A DNA stretch of 64,000 nucleotides. Origin: Phoebastria nigripes. Lineage: Eukaryota > Chordata > Aves > Procellariiformes > Diomedeidae. This document shows, in pieces, positions 46,750 to 61,700 of this stretch (its first letter is position 1; the number at the start of each line of letters is the position of its first letter). The position numbers and the translations under genes were made by a program. The notes beneath the pieces are model-generated. The model was not told the DNA's origin, ran no database searches, and saw only the letters and a list, made by a program, of their open reading frames with translations. Location: assembly GCA_035582835.1 (NCBI GenBank), contig JAYKAV010000023.1:956357-1020356 (forward strand), in the 5' to 3' direction.

Positions 46750-49700
46750 TCCAGAGCTAACTCAGGGCTGCTGCTTTATTTTGCTACTGCAGAATACGTG
46801 GTCTGAACATGGAGCTGGGTGCCTGGCCACGTGCCACCTTACTGAAAGCCACACACCTTAGGCTGGTATCATTCCCAGCCATCCTCTCAGAGGCAGGAGG
46901 ATTTTAGTCTGGTTTTGGCAGGGACAAGTGCAATTCCTGCAAACTCAGCTACTGCCCTACCGGTCTTTCGGTAGGAAGACTGTCGGCTTTCTCCTGTCAC
47001 GAGGCAGCAGCAGATCCTCGCTGACAGCCTGCCCTTGCTAACAGATTCTGCAGGCACATCGTCTCATCTTCGCAAGCTGGAGAGGCAGGGAAGATAACAA
47101 AGGGCAGGATAAAGCCAAGGCAGCACAGCGGGGTGAGGCAGACCTGCAGGAAAGGACACTTTTCCCCAGCTGATTTTGAGCTGTATCCTTGTTTTTCCCT
47201 GCTCTCCGTGTTTTCCTCCTTCTTTTCCTTCCTGTTTTCTTTCTGCCCGAATATGAAGGAGTCTTTCAGCGCTCTGTGGTTTATTTTGTAAATAACAAAC
47301 CAAAGCATTTCTCTCCTGCTAAGTCCCCAAAAATCAAGCAAAAGAACTGTCCTCCTCTTGATAGAGGAGGCTGCTATTTTGGCTTGCAGTTCAGCCAGCA
47401 CAACGTAGTCCTTTCTAGCAAGTCTTGCACTGCTGCACGGCAGCTCAGTCTTTCAGCCCTCAGAGAATGAGCACGTTAGGAGCTGAATATAAGCAATGTT
47501 TGCTTCCAATTTGCTGAGGCTATGCCCAATTACTTTATTAATGGACTGGTTTGCAGCAGGGCTCAGATAAAACAAAGCTGTGCTTTAGGTTTGGTTTTGC
47601 AGTGCTCCCAGTTTTAGAGCAATAAAAACAAAGAAATGTTAACTTTCTTTCTGTGCAATTTTGTCTACAGAAGCATGAGCTGAAGATCTCTCTATGGGCA
47701 GCCTGTCCTCTGCAGAGGTCAGCACTAATGAAAGCAGAAGGACAAATAATTTTATTTGATACCTTTGATTAGGAAAGGATGGCTCTTCAAGAGACAGTTC
47801 AACAGTTTTAAATATCTGTTTAATAATGTTTTGGGGATAATGAGTGTGGTGCTGCCGTCCACCAAGCAAGACCAGGGTTCATTTGGGTCTCCTCCTCCTG
47901 CAGTCCCACTTTTGGATTAAGTTCTCCTCCATAGGAGTGTTTCGTGCACTCAGGAAAGTTGGGGGAAGGCTTTTTAGAGAGATCCAGGGGACCTCTGGAT
48001 CAGCTTTCTGGGGTATCAGGAATGCGGTCGCCGACAGCAGCATGCGGGTAGTGATAACTCTGCTTCAGAAAATACTGAGCTATGTTGCTAACCCCTGAAC
48101 AGGAAGGGGAGACACGTATCACCCCCACCATCCACCTCACAGACAAGGCCTTGAGAGTCTGGACAAGATGATAGGAAGAGGAGGTAGCTTTACATAGGTT
48201 TCTACTATTGTAAAGCATAATTTTGGCCACTTTAATGCTTTGCTTCTCAGAGATGAAACATCCAATGTGTTTGGAAATTCTTTCTGTAGAAGGAATCGGT
48301 GCAGGCAGAGCCATCTCATACAGAGCAGTACAAGACATGCTGGAATGCTGCTGTCTTGTGAGATGATGTCCGGAGGCTGCTATGACCTGGCCCCATGCCT
48401 CGACCACGACTCAGCAGTGCTGCACACTGTCCTGTCCACAGACTTCTCTGTAACTCGAGGAGGTCATCTTTCAACCAAAGGTTTCAGCGGTGGCTACTAG
48501 CTGCTGGGCTCTGTAACTGGTGGTGTGACCTCTGCCACTTTTTAAATCTACCTGTTCTTTGAAAGAATCATCTTCAAATAAATATAAATCAATTATTAGT
48601 ATATTTGCTGTCCTGCGGTGCCTATTACAGTATTTCTTTTACAATTTTTTTTTAAAGACATGGGCTTCATATAGCATTCTAAAAATAAACCAGAAAATTG
48701 TTTTTTGTACTGCCTGGGGAGGGCTAATGTGTCTAGATCTTTTGCAATAAATACCCACCTCCCCTTGAAATTTTTATTTTGATCTCTGAAAATGTACATT
48801 GTACTGAAGCACAGCTAGAAAAGAATAGAAGAAGAAATGGCAAACATACAGACTCGGTAAGTGTCACACTTTATAACCACACAATCTCTTCAAATGGCAT
48901 CAAATGTTAGCTATACTTGGGGACCTCCTCCTGCCAGGCTACAGGAATGCTGATATATGGTCATCAAACAAGACGTAGACCTTGGCAGAAAGATGTGGGG
49001 ATTAAGATTCTTGCTTGGAAAAAGCCCTCGAAGCATTTTGGAAAAAGTGCTGGGTCCCCAATTCCAGTTGATAGCAAAGAGTACTAAGTTTCACAACTGG
49101 TCAACAATATGGGGTGATAGAAGACGATTCATGATAACACACAAAAGAGCCTTAGATGCTTTGTTATAGGATATCATTTGTTCTCTGTTTACATAGTGCC
49201 TTTGTTTCAAAGTACAAGTGAAGGATAACAGCAATGAAACGGAAAGCAATGCTTGACAATGAAAGCAAACAAGCCATCAGCTCCGGATCTCAAGTGAGAA
49301 CAATAGATTGAGCTTACAGAGGAAAAGAAAAGATCAAGACAGTAGGAGAAGCAGCATAAAAGAAAGAAAATAGATTCCTATGGCTACATTTAGAGCTGAA
49401 ATTGTGAATGATAAGGAAGTACTTTTTTGCTGCATCGCCTCGAGGTAAGATGCGGAGACCATGTCCACTTTTCTTTTACACCCTTTCTCATGTCCTCCTT
49501 TGCTGGTGATAGTGCCTCAGTCTACAATACCCCATTGCAATGGATGCTGCAAGTTTTAAATCATCTACAGAGTATGTCTACATTGCACTGGTGTGCCTGA
49601 CCTTCTGAGAAGCACTGCAGTACTTAGAAAAATCATTTTAGCTTTGTTTTTGTCCCTCAAGTATCTGAATTGCCTATGCCCTGTGCCTCCCTGCTTCCCC

Positions 49701-52700
49701 AAAGAGATTCTGCCTCACCCTTGTCATCATCTACCCTCCACCAGCAGAGCTGGTACCGCTTTTCTCCCCTCCACGCTCTCCTACATGCCATCTAGGGCTT
49801 ATCTGCTTCCGCCCCTCAGTCTGCAGCTGGGCTAGGAATCACTGCAGCACCCAGGAAGACAGCAGAAGATGATGAGGGGAAAAAAAAAAGGACTCTTCTG
49901 GAGAGCGTGAGGATGAGATGGGGGTGGGGAGGATTACCTTTCAGGGCATTAAACCAAGACAGCAGTTATACTTTCTGTGCAGGAAGGATCAAACCCCTTT
50001 ATTGTTGTGTGAATAAAAACAAATATATTCATTTTCATAGGCCACAGGCGAAGAAGTGCTATGCATAGCCAGTAGCTGAAGGACAGAAGGCCTTGGTGTC
50101 CTGCAATCAGCTCTAGCCTGACGTGCTGGACAAAAGTGGACTCTGTCTTCCCAGTCCACCCTGGAAAATCCCGAAAGCAAACACTTCAGGACGTACAGAG
50201 TAGGACAGGTCCTCGAGATAAGTGAGAGATTCTGCAAAAGACAGGCAGTGTTAGCAGATACATCTCTGACTTTGGCCTTCTAAAAGCCCAGGAATTAAAA
50301 TTATAATTAATAGCAGTGCCAACAGGTTTTGGCTCCACTTAACAAGACCCCTCCAACAAAGTCTTGAGCCTTCGTTTTCTTTCCAGATCGGCTTCTGCAA
50401 GATCAAGGACTATCTGCTCCAACAGGCTGGCCACTGACCTACATAGAGCAGCAAAGCTCAATGCAATAAAGGGCAAAGCTGAACTTCCTTTTTAAAAATA
50501 ATCTAAGTTTAGAAACAATCTAGATGCTGGTGTAGCCGTGTGACTCCAGAAGCTGTGGAGCCTAAAGCCAGTGGTTTAATCTGTACCTGGTTCTTGGCAT
50601 ACCTTGTGCTGCTGCTGATTTTGCATCTAAAAAAATCTCTATTTAAGGCATTACTAGTTCTGAATGGCAGAGGCATAGATGGAGGCACAAAGAAACCATA
50701 TTTCTTAATACGTAACAGTCTCTAAACACAGTATTTTGTATTAATTTAAAGAGGTCTGCTCTAATTTATGCATACTACCCAGCCCAAAGGAGGTTCAAAT
50801 TCCTGACCTAGGCCTCCAGGCAGTATGGCAAGATAAGTAAAAAATATTAATGACATCTCTCATTATATGTGTCTAGTTGCTTACATGTCTTTTAACAGTT
50901 TTCACGGCTGGGATTTTCCAAACTGCTTAGTGCTGGTCTAACTCTGACCTTCTTGCTTCCAGTGATAGATCCATTCAAAATAGATCCCAGTATGAATATA
51001 TAATTTGGGATGCAGACGTAGTTTTTTTCTACTCTTATGGAGTAATATTTTGCTTGTTAGATCACATTAACTCAGTCACTGGTTATAATTTAACCTGGTA
51101 GATCCTATATTCATCTTGCTGTGTGGCTGATGTTTGATGACCCAAGCACATAGTCAATCTTATAATTTCCTAATTTGTACCAGGAGATTTTAAAAGTGCA
51201 ATTTATGTCATATCTAAGCAAACCCCCCTTACTTGTGAGAAATTACTGGCCGTCCATTTTGTGATTGAACGCATACAGCAAGATTAGTGATCATCTGTAG
51301 CTCAGCTGTTATTTTTACTGGGTTATCAAAGCCCTGGGGAGGATTTTGTAAAGCTATTTAGCCTGAAGGAAGGGATTAAGAGGTTTCTCCCCGTGAAACA
51401 TCTGTTGCAAAGGTACTTTCTAAAATTCGGAGCAGAATGTTAAAACTAATCAGAAAGGGGAAGAGTGTCTTCCCTGTTCAGCAGCCCTACACTCTGCTCA
51501 GCCATCCCACGGGCCAACCCACTGTTTCCCTCCCAGCCCAAACCAGAAGCTGCCCCCACCGCTATAGAAGAGAGGACTTCTTTGGATGCTGTGCCCCTCA
51601 ACACCTTGGTGGGATACTTCAACTTTTTCCTCAAGCTCTCCTCCCTTTTGTCAATTAATGAGAAACTAGGACTTAAAGTGACTGTTATAGCCTGAAAGGC
51701 CAACCATCCATGATCTCTTTCTCTTCTTGCCCTAATTCCCAGACTCTACACTCATGCTTTTGGGTTATATGCACTTGCACACACTTGTTTTTTTTCCAAA
51801 CAGGTACCTGCTGGAATAGTGCATAATCATGCCTACTTTGAGCAATAGCTGATTATTTTCCCAAATGGAGCCCATTATCTACAATCCCTCTATTTGTGTG
51901 ATTTTAAAAAAAATCTGTGCTCGCTAAAAAAAAAGAATAGAATATTAAACAAACTTGGGTACTAGCAGTTCTGATACTGATACAGCCCAAGAGCTGTTTT
52001 CTCCTCCTCTCACAAGGCGCTCTCAAGCCCACTTATCCCAGCCCTAGGATAAAGCTTGTGCTCTAGGGGCAAGGATAACTTTTTTCCTCCAGCAGCAGAT
52101 AGGACTAGGTTGTGCTATGCTTTTACTGCTTATAGCATTGCTTTCTATAATAGGGTGGGAAAGGAGATACCCAGTAATAAGCAAGCACATTCACTACAGA
52201 GCAATATATACTGTGCAAACTTAAGTGCTAAAAGAAGTTGGATAGAAACAAATTCTCAGTTTATTCTCCTGGTTCATGCATAAGACATTTTCAGAGAAAT
52301 TGAGGAGACTAGACTTGATGTTCCTCATTCTTAGTGCTTTTTTTATTACTGAGTTTAAGAAAACAGTCTGATTTTTTTTTTTTTTTTCAAAGCAAAAGGA
52401 GAAGTAATTTAATTCTTCCCCTCTATATAAGAGGGGGAAGGATTTGCATTTCTGTCCTCAGTTCAGCCACAGACAAGTGACAGACCCCTTAAAAACACAT
52501 CATTGTTGTTGCTGCTGATGATATCCCATCAAACACAAGAAGAGGGGTAGCACAACTATGGTAGCCGCTGAGTGCTTAGTAGGACTTACCTGTCCTTGTC
52601 ACTCCGTGCTCCCAGCTCAGAGGAAGGGGACTGAAGTGTCTCATTCCCCTGGGCCAAGTTCACCTCCTCCAGGTGAGCTCCTGCCAGCAGATGTGAGCGC

Positions 52701-55700
52701 AGAAGCAGTGGTGAGGCAATGATACACCTACTATGCATGCGTTAAGAAATAACGAAGCAAGGATACTAAGGCAAAAAACTCCTAAAGCTGGAACCTTGGG
52801 GAGCTCCCAGGGGAGCCCAGGACTTACACCCTGTAGTCATCCGGGAATGGAAGAGGTTTCTTCTTGCAGAGCCAGGTTGTAGTAACAGAAAGTAGAACAG
52901 AAACTTTTAAAAGACTGTTTCAGGCTGATGCATAGAAGAGTTAGAGATACAATTTCTAGTGCTGAGTAGGAGGACAAGGTCATAAATAAGAAGGCAGACA
53001 GTAAAACAACAGCAAGTGCCTGCGCCTACTGCTATAAATTGCAACTCAAAGATTAACTGGTATAGGTATACCAGCCAAGCTTTTCTACTACGGCACGGGC
53101 TTTAAAAAGTCCTTAAGCACTTCACCTGGTTGAGGTTGTACCGGAAATCCTGGTGAATACATCCTGAAACCGGAGAGCGGATACAGCGACCAAATGGCCA
53201 GGACTTCTTTCCGAGGCAATGAGGAAGGGGCGACCAGACTTCTCCCAGCGCTGGTTTGCACAGGCTGTGCCGCTGTAATGTGGGAGTCCAGCCTCAGTGC
53301 CTTTTCAGACCTTTTGGTTGAGAATAACAAAATAATGAAACGTGAGCTCTTGTCTACGAAAAACTGGAGTAAATCCAGAGTAATGTCATGGGGGTCATAA
53401 AACAGCCTGTAAATAACCGCTGAAAACCCCGGCTATATTAAAGCTGGTGATATGCCATTAAAAAAAGCTATCATTCCCCTCAGCCTCTGTGCCCGCATCC
53501 AGGTGACATGCTGCCCCCTCCGCGGGGACGGCTGGGACGCAGCAGCTGACTTGGCAACTGCTCCTGTAATAAAATATTTTCACTCCAAATCAGAAAGTAT
53601 TAAAAACTTACTGACAAAATGCACCCTGCATTTTTCTCATGTAATAAATCTGCTTTTATATTTAAAGACCACACTTCTTCCCCTGACAGGACATAACTGT
53701 GGAATATTTCTTTCCTCAGAAGACCCTGTACCAGCCTCATTTCTGGAGGGCCTGTGAAGGGGCCATGCAGAAGTGCAAAAGAGGAGCTTTGTGCAGGTTG
53801 CTGCTGGTGGAGGCACAGGAGATGTTCAAGAGACATCCATGGGCTTTGCTGAAGATACTGCAAGGAGCAAGCCATTATACGGCTCACAGACTCATCTGGC
53901 TAATGCAGGACAGAGGTCTGCCAAAGCCCTCCCTACCCTGGGAAAAGGACCGTCACTCGGTCACCTCAAAAATTTCCTGCATTCCCCATAGTGCATGGGG
54001 TCCCACTCCAACACGCTTCTGAGCACAGCCCAAGGCAGGTGAGAGCATTTACTCATGCTAAAAGACCCCTACAGAATCTGTACAGGCTGTTGTGACCTGT
54101 TCTTAAAGCCATTTTGACTCAAGCTATTCAGATAGTATCTTCTGTTGAGGGGTGGGTGTATGAGAAAGAAGCTAAGACAATTTCCAGGTACACCCTGCCT
54201 TTGGGGGCTGCTGCCTGGCTTTAGAGGACATGGAGCTGTTCCCTGAAAGGAGTAACCAGAAATAACTGCAGCCTTACATGACATCTGCGGCCAAGTCTGA
54301 AACACAGGTGACAAATATCTTGCCTGGAATATAATCTTGGCTATTCTATTTAATAAAGGCATCTCTTAACTAATTATTGGCCGGTGGTTATACAGCACTC
54401 CCAAGTACAGCAGAATCAGGATTCGTGGTGTGAATGGTAGCTGCCTCTTTTTCCTACATTTTTTGCAAAATAACTCTGGGGAGGCATGCAGAGAAGCAAA
54501 GCCTCTGAAACACATTTAATTAGATAAGCTGAATCTGCAATGTAGAATTTGGAAACTGTCCAGGTTCGGAATGGATAATTCAGTAATCTGGCTGGGTGAT
54601 AGCGGACTCTGCTGATTTATCTGTGACTCAACCGCTGCTCTTCTGGGTTTCCTTCTCCCCTCCAGTCCAGTAATTCATTTGCCCACCTCTTCTCCCAGCT
54701 AAAGCTTCTGGGGTTTTTCACATTGCCATCTCTCTGCCCTGAAACACACACGTACGCTCACTTTTTCAGGACCAGTTTTGCAGGAGTGGAGAAACAGAGG
54801 TGCACAGATTAGCGAGACCATTGCACTCCATGGGTAATGGGGCCATGGGCGAGCATGATTTCCCAGGTCCCCATTCCTATGGGATTGCTGCTGTATCTTC
54901 TTAACCAAGAAGCTCCCTCTTCAAGGGGAGGGAAGATGGTCATATATGTGTCTCCTGCTGTGGCCCTCACTGATATTTATTTCCCTGGAAGCAGGCTGTA
55001 GAAATAAAGAAATCAAAGGGACAAGACTACAACTTACACAAGGGCTGAGAAGCTTCTTAAAGCAGCTCCAGGGCAATCACAGTCACTGAGATATTCTGAA
55101 TTAGCAGCACTGTGTGTGTGTCAAAGGGCACCCTGATGAAGAAACACAGATTAACCTTCATATTAGCAAAGTAATATCTGGGACAAGCTTGCATGATATT
55201 ATAATCTAGAACTCAAGGTGTCCGTGGCCCTTGCCCAGGTAACTGCACCTGAACTGTTGATTCCTCACAGGTTAAGGTTAATTCACCAGCGTCCTAGTCA
55301 CCATCTTTTAACATTGTCTGAAAAGTGCTGGAAGTGTGCCACATCCCCTGCATGCTCATATCTGGGGGCCAGAGACAAAACCTGAGCTGGTCCATCGGGC
55401 TGAGGGCAGCAGGGAAGGGGCAGAGCACCCAGTGAGCAGATTGATGGCTTCTGCTGCTGGAGGGAAGAGGGAGATGGGGCGCTGCGGAGGAATCTCTTCA
55501 GTGGAGGACAGAAAGTGAAGAGTCTTCAATCCTTGAAACTGCACAGCAGATTAAAAAGAGGAGTCGCTGCCTGGCATTTTCTCTCTCAACAGCAAACTGC
55601 TGGCCAGCTGCTTTGGAAGGAAACTCATCAGTTTGCTTACAGTGTCACCTGGAGCTCTCAAATGATTTTTCTGTAGCTGGAAAATATTTGGGCTTGACTG

Positions 55701-58700
55701 ACACTGCTGCAACCCCAGGGAAAAATATGATGAGGAAGGGAGACAAAATGCAGGAGACGTGCTGTGTTTGCACAGCAGGCTGCCAGTCCCNGAGCAGCCT
55801 GTAATCACTCATGCCTGCCTCGCAGAGCAGGTANTCGATGTGTGCGTGCAGAATACGACTAAGACATCTGTGCTCCAGAGGACACTTCAGCTTCATCGGC
55901 CTGTGAGCAAGAATCAAGGCATGTCTTACAAATAAATAATTTTTGAATGACAGAACATGTGAGGGCTGATTTCAGAGGGCTTTGTGTGCTGGGTTGGATT
56001 ATTATGTGTGTAATAAGGTGCAGGCAGTGACTGAAGCATTTCCTGCAGCTCTCTCCTCCCTCGTGTGAGTTCCCCGGTATTGGCTCACACCTTTGCTTTC
56101 ACAGTGTAATCTGGCTTTCTGCAAGGGGTGCTCGTTCTCATCTGTCCTCCTGCCTAAGTTTTGCAAAGCTGTGAAAGCAGACTATCTTTGAGACATCTAA
56201 CACTCGATTCCTTTTGGTTGCAAAGTTTGAGTTTCCATTTTGGGAAAACAGTTGTGGTGTAGCTCCATTGCAGGAGGACTTTTTAAAAGCCTGATGTCTG
56301 ATGTCTCTTCAATTAATCACACCTTCCAAAAAAGTTTATTTAATATGTCAGAGCTAAACAAAAGTGCAAATAAGTCATGCACATGCAATATAAATTACCC
56401 ATCCAATTCTAAAATCATTCAAGCCTCATGAAATTCCTCTGCTGGTACCTGGACCTATTAGCTGAGAAAGTGCTGCCTAAATCTAGTCTCTTCAAATCAG
56501 AACTGAACCCATTTTTTTGTGACAGAGCAGGGAAGGGAGCCTGTGCTTTGTTATTTTTAATAACAGAACAAGAAGTAAAACAGTTTTCTTTTTCCAGGAT
56601 TCTCTAGTGAGTATTTTTCACAACCAATATCTTTTCTTCTTTCAAGGTAAATATATTGCTCTCTTGCTGGTTGAAATATGAAGCCAAGGAATCTATATTA
56701 ATCTCATCATTTTAAGCTGAAAAAACCACCTGTACTCTAAGAAGCTAACAAGAATATATAGCTGACCAGCATCACGGTTTCCACTGTGGTTTGACTCTTG
56801 CTGCATGCCTGCTGTCCAGACAATTCTTTGAATACAAAGGCCGGAGTGAAAGTGTTGCCTTTATACTGTATTCGTGCACTTCAGCTCAAGCGAATTTAGC
56901 CGTGGACACATACTGACTTCATTTCTTCTAACAAACATCTCACTATTTGTCTCACCAGCACATACCAGCATCCTTTCTGCAGAATAGTCACTACCATTGC
57001 CCCTTCTGCATGCAATGTGCACATGCATGCAACCCAAAAAAAGAAACACCTCAAAGCAAGAAACAGATGAAGTAGCAAGCAAAACCAAATGGCATAAAAC
57101 CAGGTATTGCAGGAATACGGTGAGATTGGAATAATCTAATTTACAGTTAACAACCCAATTTTCCATGAGAGCAAGAGGCCATGCTGGAGCCACGCTAGCA
57201 ACTTTCATTCTTTCTAACAAGTCTGTCGTCACCTGAATTGTACATCAGAGGATCGTCCTGGTCATGGATGCAACCCAGATTTAAAGGTCAGAATACAAGA
57301 GACCCAACAACCATTATAGTGAAATTCAAGAGAGATATGGACTTCAGCAGAGTGAAGAACTTCTTCGTTAATATCCAAAAATAACGCAAATTCTATCCTG
57401 ATACCATGAATAAAAGGATACTAAGAGGTTCAACTGTTCTCTATTAAGAATTACAAAGTTGCTTCAGTCTAAGGAGTCCCAAACTAATATGTGTTAATAG
57501 TAGTTGGATGGTTACTATGTGCCTCCACAACAGGATAAAATGATGTTGAAAAGTTTCCAACACTGTTTACTGATATATTAGGATGTGGTTTAGAAGGAAT
57601 AATTTACTTTAAAGAGCATGCAATGGCGAGGCAGGGCTGCAAGGCAAGGTGACAATCAGCCCCCAACTGTGTGACACTTTCTTTGGGCATCCTACCAGGA
57701 TAGCCTTAAGATTACAGCCTTTCCTCCCAGCTTAAAGATGGGCTGATGGACTGTCAGATTAGTCCTATCCCGAGCAGATTTGCCTTTCCCTTTTCTCTCC
57801 CAGCTTTCACTGCCTTCTGCCTTTCTCCATCTGATTAGATGAATTATCAAAGCATATTTTTGTGCTGAGCAGAATACCCCATCCCAGTGCAGCATGGATG
57901 GATTTTCAAAAGAACCTAATCTTGGTTTTGATTAGGCTTTTGACAAACAGAGAAGACGAAGCCTGCTAGTCCCTGCAATGAGTCCACCAGGCACTCCTGG
58001 AGGTTAACCAACGGGTGTTCATTGCTCCGAAAGGCCTCCAAAATTTTGCTTTTTAAACCCAGGCTCCATCGCTATCACCTCTCTGTCTTCACCCCTTCCC
58101 CTGCGCCTTCCTGCTGCCTCCTCGCCCCGAGCCTCTCCCCGACGTCTGCCACCACCACCTTGCCCCACATCTCTCCTGCTCCTGCCTGGATCTCCTGCAG
58201 TCAGGGCTGGAGCCAAGCCAAGCAGTCTTGGTGGAGTTTATCAGCTCAGGATCAGCCAGCAATAAGTCTTGGCCCCTGCCGGGGCCGGCATACCTCGCCA
58301 CCGAGGCGTGCCTCTGCTGTTTGAGGCAAGGTGGGCATTGAGGAGCCTCAATGTCACCCAAAGCCAACAGGGACCTGCGGCGCCATTCCCTCCTGCCGTG
58401 CCATGCCAGGTCAAGAGCCTCTGCACAAATTACTATGTCTACATATCACAGCGATCTGCCTGTCAAAAATAGTAGCTTCGGTCTTGAAGTCGGTATGAGG
58501 ATGATGCTGCACCGAGATTAATGAGCACACTCATTCTCAGCAGGGCCAATTAGCCATGGTAGGCTGGTGGGTTAATTCGGTTCCAGAGCTGGCTTGTTTT
58601 CTAGTTGTGACCTTGTTTGCCTCTAATTTGGGTATCTTTGCATGCTGTGACACTACATCTCGAGACCTGGCAGCTTCTATGCCACTTCTGAAACACCGCT

Positions 58701-61700
58701 TAGTCATTTAGTTCATTTAAGCCTTGTCACACTCAGCAGAGCTATACATAAATATGTTTTAAATATCTAGGCACCGGCACACTTATCAGGTGGTTTCAGG
58801 AACCCAGCCCACACAGCCATTTAATGCCAACCTGAGAGTGGCTGATTGCTGCTTCGTGCAAAACCTGGACTGACGCACTGTTTGATATATCTATCACAAA
58901 AGTAAATCAAAGTGCAGCATAAAATACAAGAATCAAACTAAAATACTAGTGATCACCATACTACTAGTTCACATGAAGAGGGGACAGCTAGAATGGACAT
59001 CTAGGAGATTGGAAATCCACTGGAAAATATAAGTTCAGTGACAAGCCCTGAGAACTACTTACATTTATTTGCAGAATAAAATCCTGTCTGTCTCCCTCAT
59101 TTGCTCTTGAGGGAGGAAACTAACACTTAAAAGATGTACATAAAGTCTTCAAGAAAACAGTTTAAATGAGGTGACTGTCTTCAGTTTTACTTTCAAAGTA
59201 AATTCCCTTACACTGGGCTCATAGTCACAAGGCTCAAGGCAGTGGTAGCAAAAAATTTAGCAGGCCTTTACCGTAAAGACACCATCTTAGCCAAAAAAGA
59301 GTTAAAATTTTAAAAAGTCAGGAGATAATTGCTCATTATACCTGCAATAATCTGAATTATTGTACCATATCCGTATTTTAGTATTACCTACTCATCAAGG
59401 TTGAAATACCTTGTTATTGCCATAATTCTCCAAGAAGCAATTGTATTACTAAAGACATTATGAAAAAATGGAACTTTCCTGATTAGTAGGAACAATGTAG
59501 CAGGACCAAAAAAACATGGTTTTATTCAGTATCTTGGAGGGATAGACAGAACCACGTTTCTGAAAAATTGCCTCTTTCATCTCTCAGAAAATTGAGCCTG
59601 TAATTATATTCTAGATCTTGGTAGAGACTTAGTTTTTATATCATTGTCATGCACTTGTTCTTTACACATATGTTAATGTGCCTTTTTTAAGTTTTCGTAA
59701 TTTTTATGTATAGACGATTCATTTTGAGCAGCAGTAAAGGAATCTTGAAAATTTTCATCTTTTTTCCACACATTTTTGCAAATCCAGCCGCAGCTTTGCA
59801 TAGACGTGAGTTTATAATGAAGTATTTTTGGTTTACACATTTACAGAAACAGTTCTGAGTTAATACGAAGTAACCACGGAAAGCTGCAACAACCTTCGTA
59901 CTGGAGCAAAACTGTAAGGAGATATTGAAAATGAGCTGCTGTTAAGAATAACTCTGTTAAATTGCAAATACAGATGTCATGGTTGCGCAGGGCGGGTTTT
60001 GTAGGAGGCTTTGGGAAGGCGGGGGGAAGGCAGGCAGGGTGGGGAGGTGCGATTAGCCGGGGCCCTCGGCAGGGACGGGGTTATCGCCGGCAGGGACTCC
60101 TGCCAGGTCACGGGGCAATATTTCTCTGAAGCGGACAATCTGCAGGAGTTTAGCCATAATAAAACAGGATAAAGTGTGTTTTCGTAAACACGGAAAGGAC
60201 ACAGGCTCATGCTGTGAAAACAGCTGCGAAAACTGTCGGTGTTCGGAGTCTGACTTTCTCAGCTTCAACTTTTAAGATATTTAATTCTTCATAGAATATT
60301 TGAACAGGAGACAGTGATTGTGAGTAGAAATTTAAGGTCTGAGTGGGAAAAAAGAGTGTTTTCAAGGGAATATAGTGTTTGGGCTTTTGCTTTTGCAAAA
60401 TCTGGTAAAAACAGAGGGAATTGAGGGGAAAAAAGGAAGTAAACTTTTTTATCGGGCATATTTTCCCACAGAATGATCAGTGAAGCAGAGACACGCGTTT
60501 CAATTTGTGCAAATCTCCAGTTTAGGGAAGTACGCAACTATCACAGGGGGAGTTTCAGAATTAAATGTCCGGATCGCTCAGACCCAGATTCTGCACAGAG
60601 AAACCCAAGGGAAAACCTCGGACACTCCCGGCACTTCCAACATTACATCAATAACTGCGTTGCTTCACTCACCTTATACTTACTGTAGGGCGGCTATTTT
60701 TGTCTGCAGTTGTAATGCTGCAGCATAGTGATAACTCACTATGAAAGTGCGTGGGGCTTCACTGCGTAGCTTCATCTGTGCTTGGGCTGATTGTGGAGCC
60801 TGAGCCCCACCAGCTGCCTTGGCAGGGCTCTGGGTAGCAATGTGGCACATTCACTTTCAAAGCTCTACTTCATACTATGTCGATGCCTTCTTTTTTGCTT
60901 ATAAAAGGGTTTCCATTTTTAATGCCTTAATTCCTGCTCAAATTTTAGAGATTTGTCAACGGATAAAAAAATTGCACGTGGGCACCTAAATGTTTAATGC
61001 AGCTCCGTGTCTACTACTAGACGACTTAGACATTACTCATATACTCTTGTACAGATCAGAAAGCTTGTGCTCGCAGACCCCTTGCAGGACTAGGACCATA
61101 CTTCATGAGTTAAGAACAGCTCCCCATGCTCAGCCATGTTTGGCTTTGGCATGTTGCATATGACAAGGCCAGCTGTACTAGTAGGGGTCTGGACGTCTAA
61201 TCAGCCAGGAAGAGCAAGCAGCTATCTCTGTGTCCTCCCCCGTCCCCCAGCAGAACACATTTTTCCAGAGCCACTGATATTCTTGCAGCACAGACCTGAT
61301 TTATGACTAGTGCCTTCAGGAGCTACTGCAATGCACATACTTAATTTGATAGTAATAGCTACAGTAGCACAAACTGATAACATTTACAGAGGATCTTTCT
61401 GTAAATGACTTGTATGTACAGAAATAAACTCCATTAGTATTTCCTATTTCCAAACATTCAAATCTGTGAATATGAATGCTCCTGCATTTGTATAAATATA
61501 TCCTCAAGCTGCTCATATTAAAACATTATTGAAACATGTACGAATATATATATAGATATATGAGAGAAATACAGAACAAGAATTAAAGAAAAGAAATACA
61601 CTAAATATACTCTATCAGAGAAATACACTAAATAAATACCTGCTTTTAATTTGCCTGTTCAGCCCATATAACAGTCCAGCAACTACGTCGCTCAGGCGGA

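Noticed and set aside
53699..54022. Plus-strand open frame with RACEGAMQKCKRGALCRLLL-like sequence after a TTTCTTTCCTCAG acceptor
   Set aside because: A second plus frame and a minus frame are open over the same bases, no domain is recognisable, and the frame ends without a donor in register. It is probably a stop-poor GC-richer patch.
58019..58426. GC-rich patch with several overlapping open frames, considered as a CpG island or coding exon
   Set aside because: CpG density is modest, the sequence is C/T-rich and low in complexity, and frames on both strands are open at once, which argues against coding.
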